Origin: Apostichopus japonicus
Taxonomy: Eukaryota; Echinodermata; Holothuroidea; Aspidochirotida; Stichopodidae
Assembly: GCF_037975245.1 (NCBI RefSeq)
Contig: NC_092563.1
Span: 1,889,001-1,953,000, forward strand
Direction: 5' to 3'
DNA length: 64,000 bases
Of the stretch, positions 1-16,530 are shown piece after piece. A program made the position numbers and the translations under genes. Under the pieces are notes generated by a model, which saw nothing but the letters and a program-made list of their open reading frames with translations, was not told the origin of the DNA and did not search any database. The first letter of the stretch is position 1. The number at the start of each line of letters is the position of its first letter.

Positions 1-1080
1 TTGATAAGAGCCCCTCCCAGATAATATTGTGGAGAACTGTATCTGAAATCTAGAGTTTATATGACTCGCTATTTCTCTCTTCCACTTGACCGCCTTGTCT
101 GCTTCTGCACTGCGTATGTGACGTCAGAAGCTGTAAACTTATAGTCCCTCGGTTAATATTATACCTCTTTGTCAAGGTTTTGTATCAAACTTGAAGAACC
201 GTAATACGGCCTTGGAGTGTATACCTCTCTGTGTGTATAGGCTATTCTACTAAAAGCATTTGTAAATACTAAATACAGGATAACAAATAACTAAACAATA
301 TACAAGAAGAAAATTGTGCGTGTGACTTGGCAGCCTGTCCAGTAATACATGAATATTCATTAGCAAGTACAATTACATCGGTCTCTAACATCAACTTGGC
401 TTCTCCTTTGTGTTTGGTTTGTCGTTGCGGAAATGTCACCATGTTATCAAAATATGAAACATTCGGAAGGCATTTTACTTCTATAAACAGTAGGCAAGAG
501 CAAGAGATAAAGAGAGAGGGAGGATGAGAGAGGTTGAGAGAGGGAAGAGAATGCTGCAATGCATATACCTACAGTATATAGAACAGATGTCAGTTTCTTT
601 ATTAATATAGGCGTTTATGGTTCAGCATCCCTGTCAAAACAGAGCCATAAAGAATTAGTCGTTTCTCAACTTCGTGACAACGTAATAAACCAGTTTATAA
701 CTCATTTGTTATACCAAATGACAGGCCGGGAATTTCTGTTGGCTAATATACACATTACATGGACGGGATGTGACCTACTAAATCGATTGGAGATGATTAC
801 ATCAGTGAGATAACTTCTTGACTGAAACATTATTATTATTAAAAAAAGATTTTATCGCGTAATCACCCGGGTTTTTTTTATAATTAAATCAGGTTGAGCA
901 GACTGATAATATTTTATACAGTACATTTACGACATTCATCATGCTTCATGTGTTCATAATTTAACTGTTTGTCTGCTGTCGTTTTTTTTTGCGTCGTTTA
1001 TCCACAGCCCTCTAGCACTTTACGACTACAATGAATATTTTCATAGTCCATCATTGCAGAGTCGCAAGAGATATTATAGC
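1..1080. other. AT-rich DNA, no gene seen
   Basis: I see no recognisable coding exon. The short open frames encode low-complexity or unfamiliar peptides and lie in no splice-site context I trust. A perfect TGACGTCA palindrome (CRE-type octamer) lies at 119-126 and a poly-T run near 982. Confidence 0.5.
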
Positions 1081-1084
1081 ACAA

Positions 1085-1440
1085 CATACCAAAATTCATT
1101 GCCAGTATCGCATATCGTATACCATATCGCATATCATATTTAAGCTGCGCATATCGCATCACGTGATCATATCACTGCAGGATATCACAACATGAGTCTC
1201 ACATCACCTCATTCTGAAATCACCTCATTTCACGTCTCAATTGTTTCATCTCCCCACCCCCCACCGGTTAATCTCGTCCCACCCATCCCATCACAACACA
1301 TCACATCCATTCACATCCTTCCACATCGCCCCACATCACATCCCATCCCATTCCACCCCATCATAACACCTCCCCTCGTTACAAATCACCTCATCTCACA
1401 ATACAATGCTTCGCCTCACCACACACACCAACGCCGCGCA
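1085..1440. repeat. Degenerate CATATC / CATCC simple repeat
   Basis: From about 1085 to 1190 the motif CATATCGCATATC recurs imperfectly. It is followed to 1440 by a C-rich run of CATCACATCCCATCC-like words. The 83-codon open frame here follows from this low-complexity composition and is not a gene. Confidence 0.7.
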
Positions 1441-1445
1441 TAGCA

Positions 1446-4320
<2,875 letters not shown>

Positions 4321-4325
4321 ATATA

Positions 4326-4699
4326 CAGGGTTGTCACCAGACCATTTTTAGAGCCGGGTAATTTGTGACAGTGATCCGCGTCCTGGGGGAGGGGTATAAA
4401 GGGAGGGGGTGTCCCCCTCCCCTTTTGAAAAATTTTCAAATCCTGATGGTGCCTACATGCAAAATGGTGGCATTTAGAAAGGGTTTTGATCCTCAAAATT
4501 CTCCTGAGATACCTTTGTTTTTTCATTACAGATAAGCTGCGTTTTGCACTGAATCCCTCTAATCTTTACCAAGTTACTTATTAGCGGTACTGTAGGCTAA
4601 TTTGTGCCGGGCGGTAAGGCTGAAATTGACCTTGAGTACCGGGCGGAAATTTTGAGAGCTGGGTAGCACCGCCCGGCGCCGCCCGGCGTGGTGACAACC

Positions 4700-4702
<3 letters not shown>
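4326..4702. mobile_element. Short non-autonomous hAT-like DNA transposon (MITE)
   Basis: The element is 377 bp. Its left end, CAGGGTTGTCACCA (4326-4339), is the exact inverse of its right end, TGGTGACAACCCTG (4689-4702), giving perfect 14-bp terminal inverted repeats. It is flanked by an identical 8-bp direct repeat, TGTATATA (4318-4325 and 4703-4710). Known hAT elements make 8-bp target duplications and have ends beginning CA(G/A), so the superfamily call is an inference from ends and duplication length. There is no transposase. Inside are a GC-rich GCCGGGCGG-type subterminal region on the right and an AAAGGGAGGGGG/CCCCCTCCCCTTT hairpin (4398-4425), which recurs near 33103-33129. Confidence 0.88.
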
Positions 4703-4738
<36 letters not shown>

Positions 4739-4789
4739 TGATGTTGAGTGACGCTGAGTGATGATATATATATATATATATATATGTAT

Positions 4790-4832
<43 letters not shown>

Positions 4833-4842
4833 TATATATATT
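4703..4842. repeat. (TA)n / (CA)n microsatellite, right part
   Basis: This continues the split TA tract. It is interrupted at about 4735-4763 by TGAGTGATG-like words also seen just left of the tract (near 4210), and then by short CACACA blocks. Confidence 0.9.
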
Positions 4843-5623
4843 TAAAGCGCAGTAGACAATTTTAACCATTATTTAGTATATATGCAACTTGAGGGATAAT
4901 GTTGCTCAGTCATTTGTTGACAGTAACAGCCGTCGGCAAAGTCTACTTTCAGGAAGACTTTGTAATTAGTAATTCAAAACTCGTTTACTGTCTATGCTTA
5001 GTGAGGAAGTTTTGCAATACAATATTGGGAATTCTGTCGGTTTGCATTTCCTCCACAATGGCTAAAAACAAGCTCACCGGGTTTTTTCATGAATCTCCTG
5101 GTATTAAAATCATATCGTGTCTTATATATCTATTGAACATAAACAAATTTAACCATGAAATTTAAAAAGAAGAAGAAGAAGACGACAAAGAAAAGATTCT
5201 ATTTTAACGCGCTTTTTGGTTGGTTGCAAACAAAATAGTTAAAACACTCTTGTAAGAAAGAGATGGAAACCTCTTAAGCATATTGGCTGTTTAGTAACAC
5301 TAAGTATAGCGCCAAATATTAACTAGTACAGGTGAGATGCGACCTGCCACAGTGCAGAAAAAGAAGAGGAATAAAGCCAGACTTCGATACATAAGCATGG
5401 ATATTGCATGATAATTTTACATTTATCGTATGCATAACACGTGCATATACTTTATTGTATGAAATGGTATTGTGTTGTTAACTAACATGTTCACTTCTGT
5501 TCGTGAGATGCCTTAGCTACTCGGGGACAGTCTCGCTATTATCTGATGACGTCATGAATGTTTTTTCAACGATACGCATAACTTCTGTATTTACTTAGTC
5601 AACGAATTTCTGTGGAAGTTTAT
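4843..5623. other. No gene seen
   Basis: This is AT-rich DNA with a short (AAG)n tract near 5166-5190 and a TGACGTCA octamer at 5547-5554. An 88-codon open frame at 4899-5165 shows no recognisable motif. Confidence 0.5.
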
Positions 5624-5900
5624 CAGGAACGTAGCCACCGTAAAAAAGGGGGTGGGGGTGTTGGTTGGGAGATACAAGAATTTTCAGACTTTCTTCCAAA
5701 TGGCTTCCATTTTTACACTCTAGAAACGAATACTTGTACTATCCAAGCCTCCTAACCCACACAAAAAGAATATTCTCAAAGGGAATGGGATCAACCTATA
5801 CCCTTACGTCTCTCCCTGTAGGACGGACAGCAGCCAACAATTCTGTCAAACCGCCCCCTCCCCACTCCACTCCACGCCTCCCCCTCCACTTCACGCAATA
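5624..5900 (+). mobile_element. Possible end of a GC-run-rich hAT-like element
   Basis: CAGGAACGTAGCCACC at 5624 resembles the CAGGG(G)CGTAGCC-type end seen at 60537 and, inverted, at 33376. It is followed by G runs and then a C-rich segment near 5850-5890. I found no matching right end or target duplication, so this is a fragment at best. Confidence 0.3.
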
Positions 5901-6229
5901 ATATGTCTCCTCAGTGGTGAGTTATAAGCTGTCCACTGATAAATTGCAACCGTGCCGCCTGATTAGGATACAGAGAGTGGTGTTACGATACAGTATATAA
6001 ATGTACGATAGAGAATTCAAGAGGGATATATAGGTTTACATGGAGTCCTTACAATCCCATGCTCTGATCCATGAGATAGGGGTTTACTTCCCCTTTTCAA
6101 ACTCACAGAAAAAATCATAGTAGTTCTTAGCACAATTTCTTTGCGTATCTATCTAATTGTAGGCCTACTTCATAGCTTATAAAGATACCTCAAATAAACG
6201 CATCATTTCACGTCTTCCATTTTCAGGAG

Positions 6230-6331
6230 GACCAACAGACCCAACCCCTCCCCCTCTGATAGGGAGTCGGTTTCAATGATCCTGAGGCGAAACCCCTCCT
6301 TTTAAGAAAAACAATTCTGGATCCGCCACTG
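6230..6331 (-). mobile_element. hAT-like element end fragment, CAGTGGCGGATCC type
   Basis: On the minus strand the segment begins at 6331 with CAGTGGCGGATCCAG and runs leftward through C/G-rich sequence. The start CAGTGGCGG matches the fragment end at 35086 (CAGTGGCGGCGCC). Ends of this kind are typical of hAT MITEs. No opposite terminus or target duplication was located. Confidence 0.4.
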
Positions 6332-8385
6332 ATTCCGGCCATAAATTGATAGATACTGTCTAATATTAGTCTCAAGGCCGTGTCATTCGCTGATGATGAA
6401 TGATAACATGAACATAAAGTTTGGGCCCAGAAGAAGTGCTCCTTGTTTAAGACTAGAGATTCTTCGTTAAATTTCACGAACATTTCATGAAAAGAAATAG
6501 AATCGAGGAGGGTGCCTTACTATAGTTTAGTAAATTATAAGCCAGTTATTTTGATAGGCTGCTCGGTTTGGCAAATGATTAGAGAAAATTAATGACTGTT
6601 TTCTGTTTGTTTGGTTCGTACAGGAAGAACAAAGGGCCCATGTCGTTTGTTATCCCCTTTCCCCTCTGTGTTTGCAGAATGCTATAAACAGTAACTATTT
6701 ATTTACGTTTGAGTTAAAATTCATTACGTTTAATCAATGTCCATGCAGGGTGATTCTTGTTTTAATGTTGTTTGACAGTTTTTTAGAGGGGTTTTGTTGT
6801 TTTGTCCAAACTTACAAAATGTCAAAAGTCGTTTCTTTTTTGTTTTACCTTATAAGAGTTGTAACATGTATTAGTTAATTCTCGATGACCGCTGGTAGCC
6901 TCCTAGCAGTTTCAAACTTTTAATATATGTATAAAGGTCACCTTGTATCTCAATATTTTAGCGTGAAAAGATGTGCGTAAAAAGTTTCGGAGAGTGGTTG
7001 CCTTATTGAAAGGTCTAACACTCCAAAGTAACACAAATATAAAGCAGGGTTGAATTAGACAATTAATATAAAAGAATTATAAAGAATAGCTTTCATTGGT
7101 GCAGTTTCGGTCTTTCTGTCCCTTGGGCTGGGAGAGGGGGGGGGGAGTGCAACATCTTTAAAAAGATGAGGAATGTTGGGTAAAATATTAGTAAGCTAAT
7201 ATGTCCATCGTTAAATGAAGAATTGGTGTCACTTTCTATCAAAGGTCACACATCTTCCAATCACATACATATTTATAAAAAAAAATGTGTTCAGTTAAAC
7301 TAGTATAAATGTTCAATAGATTTTCGTTACCATTGTGAATATTAAAGAATAAAAATGTGATCATGGTTAAAACATAATAAATTTATACAAAATGTCGTAA
7401 ATCATGATATGTCTATAAGACTCACAACTCACACGCACACACAAAGAAGAAAAATGGTAAACAAAAATGAGTAAAAAGTTGTAATTCTATCAAAATTCAT
7501 GACTGGCAACCCCACATCTCCTCTCCACTAAGTAAATAATACAAAATATTATAATATATTATAATTTACAGACAGTGATTTTAATGATAAGAATATTGTG
7601 CAAACAATATACATGTGACTTTTTATGCCAATGATGGAAATCAATTATCCAGTAACTTTCTACAATAACGTTTCAATTCAAAGATTCTTCTTGTTAAATG
7701 AAATGTCTAATCGAAAATTTTGTCCACAAATTTGTTCATTATATACAACATCAAACTATATATATAGTTAAAGAGCGGTCAAAAAAGAATAGCGGTCAGA
7801 AAATTATCTTCTGTTGGTCTTATTGATTTTGTAAATAGTGGTGGCGCTTTTACCATCATCAATTACTTCATTTTTTTATGATCATATTTATCATTTGTTA
7901 ACTTAAAAATAATTTAATGTATTACAGAGATATATCTTTCTGTGAATATTTTATTGAATTGCTGATTAGAATATTAAGAAACTTATTAATTGAAACAGAC
8001 ACACCTCACGTTCACTCAGCACTACCCATCATGGTTTTCTAAATCGTAATGAGTTTACTCAAGTTTATTCAACTATCTTCAACCGTTGCCTTCCTTGACG
8101 TCAATTCAAAGTTAGTTATGATCCAGTGTAATTCGGCATGAGATTCATTATCTTTTAGTCAAGTTCAATCAGTAAGTCATATTTATAATTGAAATGAGTA
8201 TATATAACTGATGCTTTATGCCATTAGAGTACACATACTAACATACTAATGGTTTCAAGTAGTGTAATAAAATTAAGAAACGCCACTCGAATTACCTAAG
8301 GCTCCGTATACTGCAGTGAATTAAATTAATTGGCAAAGTGTATTTAACGGATGGAAGCATTCTCATGCACAACCATAATTATCAG
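6332..8385. other. No gene seen
   Basis: This is AT-rich sequence with scattered homopolymers. A local palindrome, AACTATATATATAGTT, lies near 7754-7769. It is followed by two copies of AGCGGTCA about 16 bp apart. No exon, RNA gene or element boundary was recognised. Confidence 0.5.
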
Positions 8386-9250
8386 GACAAGGCGGGGGGG
8401 GGGGGGGGGTCGTAAACTTCAAAATTTCCGGAAGAAAGATTGATATGAACTTTTTTATCTAGAAGGCTTTATTACTTCCTGAGTGCATTTTGGTACTGAA
8501 CATTTTTTATTTTAAATATTTTGGAAAACGTGCATTTCACACGGAAGTTTAGAGCAGCCGGCGGAAATAGATCAAATGGACAGTTGGATGTACGTGTGGT
8601 TGGGGGTGTTGGGGTGTAAGGGGGGGGGGGTATAAAGGGGAAAGTATTCTAAATTTCTATAAAAAAGTAGATATATAGCATTATTTTGAGTGGCTATGTT
8701 AATGACGATCCAGGTATAACCAACCTTTGTTTAAATATGCCTTTTAGAACCGAATGTATCTTGCAGAACATACAGTCAAGTGATCACAATCTTATTAAAA
8801 CAACACTGGATTCATTCAATAATGCTTAGAATAGACCCACAGAAAGGGAACAATAAGACAAATTGTGTTTATGTTAATGTAAAAACTTACTCCAGACCGT
8901 ACACTTTAAATTAGAACTCACATTACACATACTCTATATGTATAAAGCTTCTTAGTTCCGTATACAAAACATTAGAGTGATTGGTATTTCGCATTCACCC
9001 CGAACCCCCACCCACCCAACACACACCCCACCCACCCCACCCACATACACCCAAACAAAAAGAAAATAATGTGGTGTCTCAATTATTGACAAGAGTGTTC
9101 TCTCCTTTTCTCACTGACTCCCAAATCGTTCTTGACCATTTTGGTCCCAAGGAGTATCAAAATCAAATACATTATCCTCCTATACTTTGACAGATATTTT
9201 TCTTTTATAGAAATTTCTTCTTTCCATCACCCCCCCCCCCCCCAATCCCT
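8386..9250. other. Non-coding DNA with long G and C homopolymers
   Basis: A run of about 15 G near 8395, a G-rich stretch near 8600-8640, a CCCACCCCACCC-rich stretch near 9000-9040 and a run of about 12 C near 9232 stand out in otherwise AT-rich DNA. They may be remnants of the same GC-run-rich transposons seen elsewhere in the window. No gene is visible. Confidence 0.5.
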
Positions 9251-10958
9251 ACCTTCAATTGTTCTCCATTTGTTAGCTTCTGTCTTATTTAACTTTCGAA
9301 TAACAATTGTTTAGTGAGAAGCCATTGAAGTTCTCTGTAAAGTACTTAAAGTAAATCATGAGTTTACTCAAGAAAACGAATTTCTACTTCAAATAATCAT
9401 AATCCCCCTTTGAGTAAATGGATGTCTCATTTTTCGTTCCTGATGTACATACCATCTCATAATAATTGTTTGACGATTAAACTTTGATGCACTCTCTGTC
9501 AAAATAGTTTAAAGTAATTTTAATTTTAATAGGACATGACCTGACTATTAAAAAAAAAAAAACGAAAAGAAAATATTAAAGAAAAACTTTGATTCGTTAA
9601 ACAAGCAAAGAGTGGAGACATATATAATTTAAACTAACTTCGAATTTACCCAAGGAATTAATCTGATCCCAGTTGCCTCATACAGTAAAGCTCCAATTTT
9701 AATTGTATACAATAAAGCTGTTATATCCCCGTCTCCAGTCACTGACTTTTTAAGCATCTTATAAAATAATTAAATTGAAACGAATAAGCCCGCTCACAAA
9801 ACCTGTCATTAATAATAACTTTAACTTGATTGTTTTTGGTCTTGTCAGGTTAGGTTAGGCAAATGGGATCTTTATGTTAAATAAATGAATTGATAAACTC
9901 ATGATGAGCTGATGAAATGTCCTATGTTCAACTATAAAGCTGCAACGATCACCATGTTATTGTTTTATCCAACGCAGAGGCACATAGGGACAGCATTGTT
10001 TACACAGATTAACAACGCTGATGGCGTTCCGTAAATGAATACGTCAGAGTAGGAGGCCAAGGGATCCCGTCGGTTCCAATATATTCAGCTAAATTAAAGC
10101 AAAGATGTAAACAAAACGACTAGTCTCAAGAAACTTTTTTCCCTTCTTTTCTGCTTGGACAAGTCTTACAAACCACCGTGCATGGAATCTTAGACGTTCT
10201 GTAAATCTATTTCTGTCGTGAATTTGTAGGTTTGTCTTTCAAACAATCGTATTTCCCCCTCTTTTTGTGTAGTGGATATAGGGCAGGTAAATATTATCTC
10301 ACTGTGATGGACAAAGATATTTCAGAGCGCAGGAAGTATGCATGATTTAATATAATGAAATTTAATCCCCAATAGCGGTATTTCCATCTAAGTTTACTTG
10401 TCACAATTGACGACAGCGCCATGGCGTGTAATTGTTGTGGGGAGACATGTAACTGAGATTAACGTTATGCTATTCCAAATACTAAATTATAAATGGAATA
10501 CCCTAAAAAATTTATTTTTATAGATCAGCTTTGTGAAAATTAAGTTGAATGCATGTTTGAATAATCTCTCAAATATCGATACAAATAATAATTAGTTTGA
10601 AGAAATCATTTAGAAACGAAATTAATTTACGTCAATGCAAGAATTTCCAGCAAATCAATACATTGGTAAACATACGGGTTTTTAAAATTCATTACTTCAA
10701 TGGATGACAATGGAGTAATATAATATTAGGTTGCAGTCTCAAAAGAGCGCAACTCCTCACAGATGTCTTTTTCATTAAAGTATATATAACTCAATTTCTA
10801 GATGTTTACAAAGTTCTTTTCAGATGATGAAGTGACATATTTCCGCCAATCTTTTGTTCTGTCGTTAAATAGTAAAAGCTGAAGTTGGGAACATTTGAGA
10901 GTAAGGTATGCATGGTTTTATGAATCATGTGTATATAGGAGATTCGTTTCTAGAAGCA
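9251..10958. other. No gene seen
   Basis: This is AT-rich sequence with a poly-A run near 9550 and no other repeat of note. No exon-like open frame was recognised. Confidence 0.5.
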
Positions 10959-10987
10959 GTATATATATATATATATATATATATATA
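10959..10987. repeat. (TA)n microsatellite
   Basis: Pure AT alternation of about 28 bp. Confidence 0.95.
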
Positions 10988-11382
10988 GGAACATATAAAG
11001 CCGCCCTGGAATCGACGAGTGCTTGGAGGTTTCAACTCGACAGGTAGATGGACTGACATAAAGAAAATGTTTGACATTTTATTGTTTTGTTTGGACCCAA
11101 GGGCCAGATTTTGAAAACTTATTTTAAACGAGTGTTGCGGGGTGATAAAAGCATAATAATAATGAGATAAATAAAGGAACACATGCATTATCATGTGCAA
11201 CGGTGCTTAAAAGTATATATGATTTTGTGTTTCATAAAACTGAGAACTGTAATAGTATACATATATTGGAAGAAATTAATATGGACGGATTAGCCAACCA
11301 TAACATCTTCGTATGTGAGCTTATACATTATGGAAAACAGCAATTGTTACATTTAAATTATATAGATATATTTATATATATT

Positions 11383-11383
<1 letters not shown>

Positions 11384-11440
<57 letters not shown>
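11384..11440. repeat. (TA)n microsatellite
   Basis: Essentially pure AT alternation of about 55 bp. It creates an artificial reading frame of alternating I and Y codons. Confidence 0.95.
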
Positions 11441-11442
<2 letters not shown>

Positions 11443-11464
11443 CTATATAGATAGGTTTAGCTCT

Positions 11465-12215
11465 ACAAAATTATAACAATCATAATACAGTAATAATGCG
11501 TTAATACTATTAACTGTCCCCACAATAATACGATTCGGACAGTAACAGTATACTACCATAATATTACTTTAGTCAATGCAATAATACTAGACAGTAATAC
11601 TTCAACATTGCCGCCTGTGAAATAAAGCATTCGGCCTCTTTGAAGACCCGAAGTTTTCTCAAGAGATGATACGCGCGTTTGTTTTATTCATTAGTTTGAC
11701 CAGTCCATTTATTTTGAGCTCACCGCATAACTCGGTCATCTATTTAGAAAGCACGCTTCATGAACAGCCAACATTCGTTGGGGCTTCTACTTGACTATCT
11801 CTCTATACCGTTGGGATAAACCATCACTACAATAATACTACAATAGGCCTACTACAATAACAATACAGTAATTCTAAGCATAATCTATAGTTATACTAGA
11901 CAATCATACTACAAAAATAACTAAGTACAATACAAATATCACTTCAATAATATTACAACAGTGCGGCCTGGACAAATCTCTCAGACATAAGACAACAACA
12001 AATACTTTGAAGTTGAAGTTTTATCAAGAGATGATACATGATTGTTTTATTCATTACAGCTTGACCTTGTTTATATCGGGACACCCGGACCATTTATTTT
12101 AAGCTCGTCACAGAATTTGGTCATCCATGTAGAAATCGTTCAAACGTTCCGTCGACTGCCACAATTCGTCGGGGCTTAAACTCATTCTTCCGCTATACTG
12201 TTGTAATAAAGTAAG
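11465..12215. repeat. Old tandem duplication, period about 370 bp
   Basis: Two diverged copies lie head to tail, roughly 11465-11825 and 11826-12215. Each starts with an ACAATAATACTA-rich stretch and then carries the same anchors in order: TCAAGAGATGATAC (11658 and 12027 areas), TTGTTTTATTCATTA, CCATTTATTTT, GGTCATC, ATTCGT(T/C)GGGGCTT, and a CTATAC(C/T)GTTG end. By eye the copies are about 70% similar, with a small insertion in the second that includes GGGACACCCGG. No coding potential was recognised. Confidence 0.75.
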
Positions 12216-15200
12216 CTTTGTTACAATTAGCTAATTGATTCAAGTGAATGTAAAATGTGGTTAATCACCATGCAGTGATCATGAAGTTTCTTGCTATGGA
12301 GGCACACAGTTTCCTGTATGTGTTTTTATTTTTTATAAAAACCCTTCGCGATTCATTCCTGTGCTGTTTACAACCTACGCAGTTCGGGATATAATGTTAC
12401 TACATCGCATCTGTATACATGGAAGCGAGACTTTCATACAAGTAGATTTATTGCTCAAAATTGATGTCCGAATGCCAAGCATGAAATCACTTACCCTTAA
12501 TGCACTTCCATTAAGTAAGAATTCTCTCTCCCGTTTTTTTTTTTTTTTTTTGCTGTCTCCTTCAGCGAACTTTAGTTTGATTCAACGCATCTGCTTGTGT
12601 TTCAAGCACATGTTGTGTGAGGGTTTGCATATAAACGTGTAGTGAAAATTTTACCGTTTTTCTTATTTTTTATAATGAGGTTATTGTACCAAAGACATTG
12701 GCATAGGGTACTTTTTGTGTTGATTTTTATCAAATTATGATACTAAAATCCAGATAAGAGAATATTTTATTACCATAGCAGTTTAAATAACTTCCCATTT
12801 TCATATAACGAAGTTTGTTCATTAGTCAAATTTCTTTCTTTTTTTCATGAACATTTTGCAATCATTTGCAATCTTTATGTTATTAATACTCGACGCGCTT
12901 CAGAGAATTGTCGACTTAACACGAAAACGTACTTTAAAAGCTTAGAAAATACAGAGAAAAGGAAGCACGGAAAAGAAAGTCTTCAACTAAGATTTTGAAT
13001 CTCAAAATTGAGTAGCTTGTTTGCAAATAAGCGACGACGGAGAGGCGATTATGAAAAAATTTGCCTGTTATTTTGCCAATCTGCAGTTTTCACTAGTGTT
13101 ACATATTTTTATTTTAAGATGAACAGTCCATGTTCATATTTAATATGTAACATATTTTATTAATGGTTATGTGACAACACTACAATGCTCGTTTGTCATT
13201 TGATGTGTATAGGGATGTGTGACAGTATAATGAATCAGTTATGCATATTTGATCATATATGCAACTTGACTGATTGTGTTAGTCTTTATATGATCGTGAT
13301 CCTACTTAGATATATGCAAATTATCTATTATAGCTACTGTGATTGGTGTACAAACGATCGTGTGATAGCTAAGTGTAGAAAGTTTTTCATCATCGTGTTC
13401 TGTATCGTCCTGTACAACAGAATGTTAACAGCTATGATGTACCAGTCTGTATGAATAAACATATACTACAAAATCACAAATAAATCTTCCGTAAAACTCA
13501 ACTATTTGTTTGTGACAACTTAGTTCCTTGATCTCGTCGTTTTAACTTTTCGTCGTCCCTTCCCCCCGCCCCCCCCCCCCCAAAATAGTTAAATTATGCT
13601 TTTTTTCGCCTGAGTTTAGTGGCGACATAGCAATCGTTAGCATAGTTCCAAAACTATTTGGGCTACAATAAATATGACCGGACATATTTTTATAAATGAT
13701 TTGGTTGAAGTACTTAATTTGGCTGAGTGGGCCAAAACTCATAAGGTACTGGTTCGGCGCATTTTTCTCTTTTTAATATATTTACTCTGAAGATATATCA
13801 TAAACCCGTCCGTACTCGTGCAGCGTTCCCTAAACAGACGCACATCCGACACGCATGCATGCAAGCTATACGTATCGGGTGAGACGCTACTATAATATAT
13901 AAAGCATATCTTTGTCGTCAATATAAAAAGCTTACCATTTACTGCAATCGTAAACCGTGTAACGTCTGCATTTCAGTTGTCCCTCTATATTTACACGGAG
14001 AGAAATCTTTCGCAACATTCTATTTTCTTTGGTTCTTCTCCTATGTTTAATATGTCACAATGGGAGAGTACTCTTCAATCAATTTAACACTTTAAGAGGA
14101 TTTTACTCAAAACGCAGCAATCCTGCATATAGTTACGCACTATTTATGAAGGAACCAAATCCCCGGACAAAGAGAGTATAACGTTATGCACTGTTACCAA
14201 TGGTAACGTAAAGTGTAAGGCCAGCTGCAGTATGCTATGTATTCAAATAGCATATATACGTGGAGGCTGATGTACGAATACTCGTATAGATTTAACACTG
14301 AGTTACTTTCGATCATATTCTACGAGCAAGCAGGGTTCAACGACCCCTCTAACCCCTCCCCCTCTAAACCACCCCACTCCCCCTTCACAAAACAAGGAGG
14401 GTAGCGGCTTTAAGATTACTATGGGATGTTGTATGACGTCATCAAGATGGTAAACAAGTAAGTAAAGTTATCAATATAGCAGCGTGCGGGCTACAAATAG
14501 TTTCAATTTCGGTTTCTTTTCTATTAATTTAGCAATTTGAACGATTCTCGGAATGAGTAAAAGACATTTTTCCTTATATGGCTTATTTCTAAGAAAATGG
14601 TGTAATGTTCAGTTAGAGACTTGAGTCTTTATACAACATTAATATTTTATCCATCAGGCTAAAAAGCCCCACTTAAACAAAGCATAAATATACTGCTCAT
14701 TCATGCTGTCGGTACTAAACCGTTACGTTGGTTTGATGTTTTCTAGGAACTGTATATACTCTTTCATTTAATTTAGTTGATATAGTTACACTTAAGACAC
14801 AGATAAAAAGAACCTCTGTTAAATTTAAATCCCAGTTGAAAATATTTCACCTATACATCTCGTGAAAGTCCTCGAAAAAAAAAATAAGTGAAGAGGCTAT
14901 GTTGCTTACATTCAAGGAGGCCACTTTTTTAAGTCGCCTTTAAGCTAGTTGGGTACTCATGGGTTTTTTACCCTCTATTTACAATAGTTTTGCCGTTTCA
15001 TTTGCCCCTTGAAATAGCCCCAGTGGTTTTTTTTCCCGAATCTATCTTCTTAATTCCCCCCCCCCCCTGTCGTAGTATTGTCCGGGGTTCACATGTCCAA
15101 AATATTGGAAATCGATTCGCTTTAAATTAGTAGCACGTCTTTGATATAACTTCAACAGTGCTGTTTAATACCTTTCAAGCCTCGATCGGAAACTCGGTGT

Positions 15201-16397
15201 AATTTTTAAAAGTGTCCTAAAAAGGAGTCTGGCGGACGAAAAGGAAGCGAAAAACCATTGATGGGCCATTTTACTAAAGCTCGACTTAAGAGCAATATGG
15301 ACGGCATGAGAATTCAAAATGAAGGGGACATTAAAGAGAGAGAGAAGAGAGAAAGAGAGAGGTGGAGAGAGAATGAATACAAGTAAAGTAAAAAGAAAGA
15401 AAAGACATTGTTGGAAATATTCCATTTGTGGTAAATGCGATATTTTTGAAGCCGTAGCTATACATGTAGGTCTATAAATATTTCATCAACGTATTCACAC
15501 AATCCGTAGTTCATGTCCTGTAAGTGAGGTTATTCGTCTTTCAGAATATAGTTCCAAACTTATCTTTTCGGCTGAGGGAGAATACGGGGGGGGGGGTAGG
15601 GATTTACGGGGGGAAAGGTGGCGGGGAGGGGGTATGTTAGGTGTTGTGTTTATGGCTTTGGAATGGATATAAACCAACCTGAATACCTTTACGTCAGAAG
15701 TGATGAAGTTGGTCACCCCGTTTATCCATGTGTGCTAAGCAGTTCTATATGATTCCACTTACACACATGTGCGTGACGGTGTGGGTGTGTTCTTTGGTCG
15801 ATGGTACTAATTCCATCGTGTGGGTTTCGGCCTAAGTATACGCCGTAACCATTTAAGTGTTACGGATTAGTTCGGTTCCATGCGGAATCATTTTAGTCAG
15901 AAGGAGTAGCTTATAGATAGCGTAATAAAATTGGAAGATTAAAAAGAAAAAAAATTGAGCCATGCAGTATTAACCGACATTTTGGGAAATTTAAACAAAA
16001 CAGGCCGGGTTTCCTTCTTCACCATTACAACGTGCTATACCGTAGTATTTATAACTGACTTAATATTAAATTAATTTGAGAAGAGTCGCTTCGATCCAGT
16101 ACATTGCTTAAGTTTTATGCAATAGTATCATCAGTTTACCAGAAACGCTGGAAGCATCATTAGCCAGCCAACCGGACCGTGTCCAACACACTCCATCAAA
16201 TATACGTCAGAGCTAATTCAAGTGTTGTACATCCCTTCCTCAGTCTGTCACAAGTAACAATTTCATCGGGAATTGAAATCGACACTCCGTCAATTTTGAT
16301 AAATTTTCTCCTCAAATTGGGAATCCTCACATCTTTTTCTTCGATGATAAAGGTCAGGAAACTCAGCTGTTATAGACAATATCCTTAATGAGGTGAC
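12216..16397. other. No confident gene
   Basis: The stretch holds a poly-T run near 12535, a C run near 13568, a palindrome GTTACCAATGGTAAC near 14197, a TGACGTCA octamer at 14434-14441, and G runs near 15590-15630. An 89-codon open frame at 13185-13454 (+) is unusually rich in Cys, Met and hydrophobic residues but matches no family I know and lacks splice context. I would not call it a gene. Confidence 0.45.
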
Positions 16398-16454
16398 TTT
16401 GTATATATATATATATATACGTATATATATAGATATATATATATATATATATAT

Positions 16455-16500
<46 letters not shown>

Positions 16501-16530
16501 TTATCTATATATATTTATCTATATATATAA
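16398..16530. repeat. (TA)n microsatellite with TATC/TTTA interruptions
   Basis: About 130 bp of AT alternation, broken by occasional G or C (GATATA) and ending in TATCTATATATATTTATC words. Confidence 0.95.

Noticed and set aside
13185-13454. 89-codon Cys/Met-rich frame as a membrane-receptor exon
   Set aside because: It has two hydrophobic stretches but no receptor motif, no acceptor or donor of quality, and a composition expected of AT-rich DNA.
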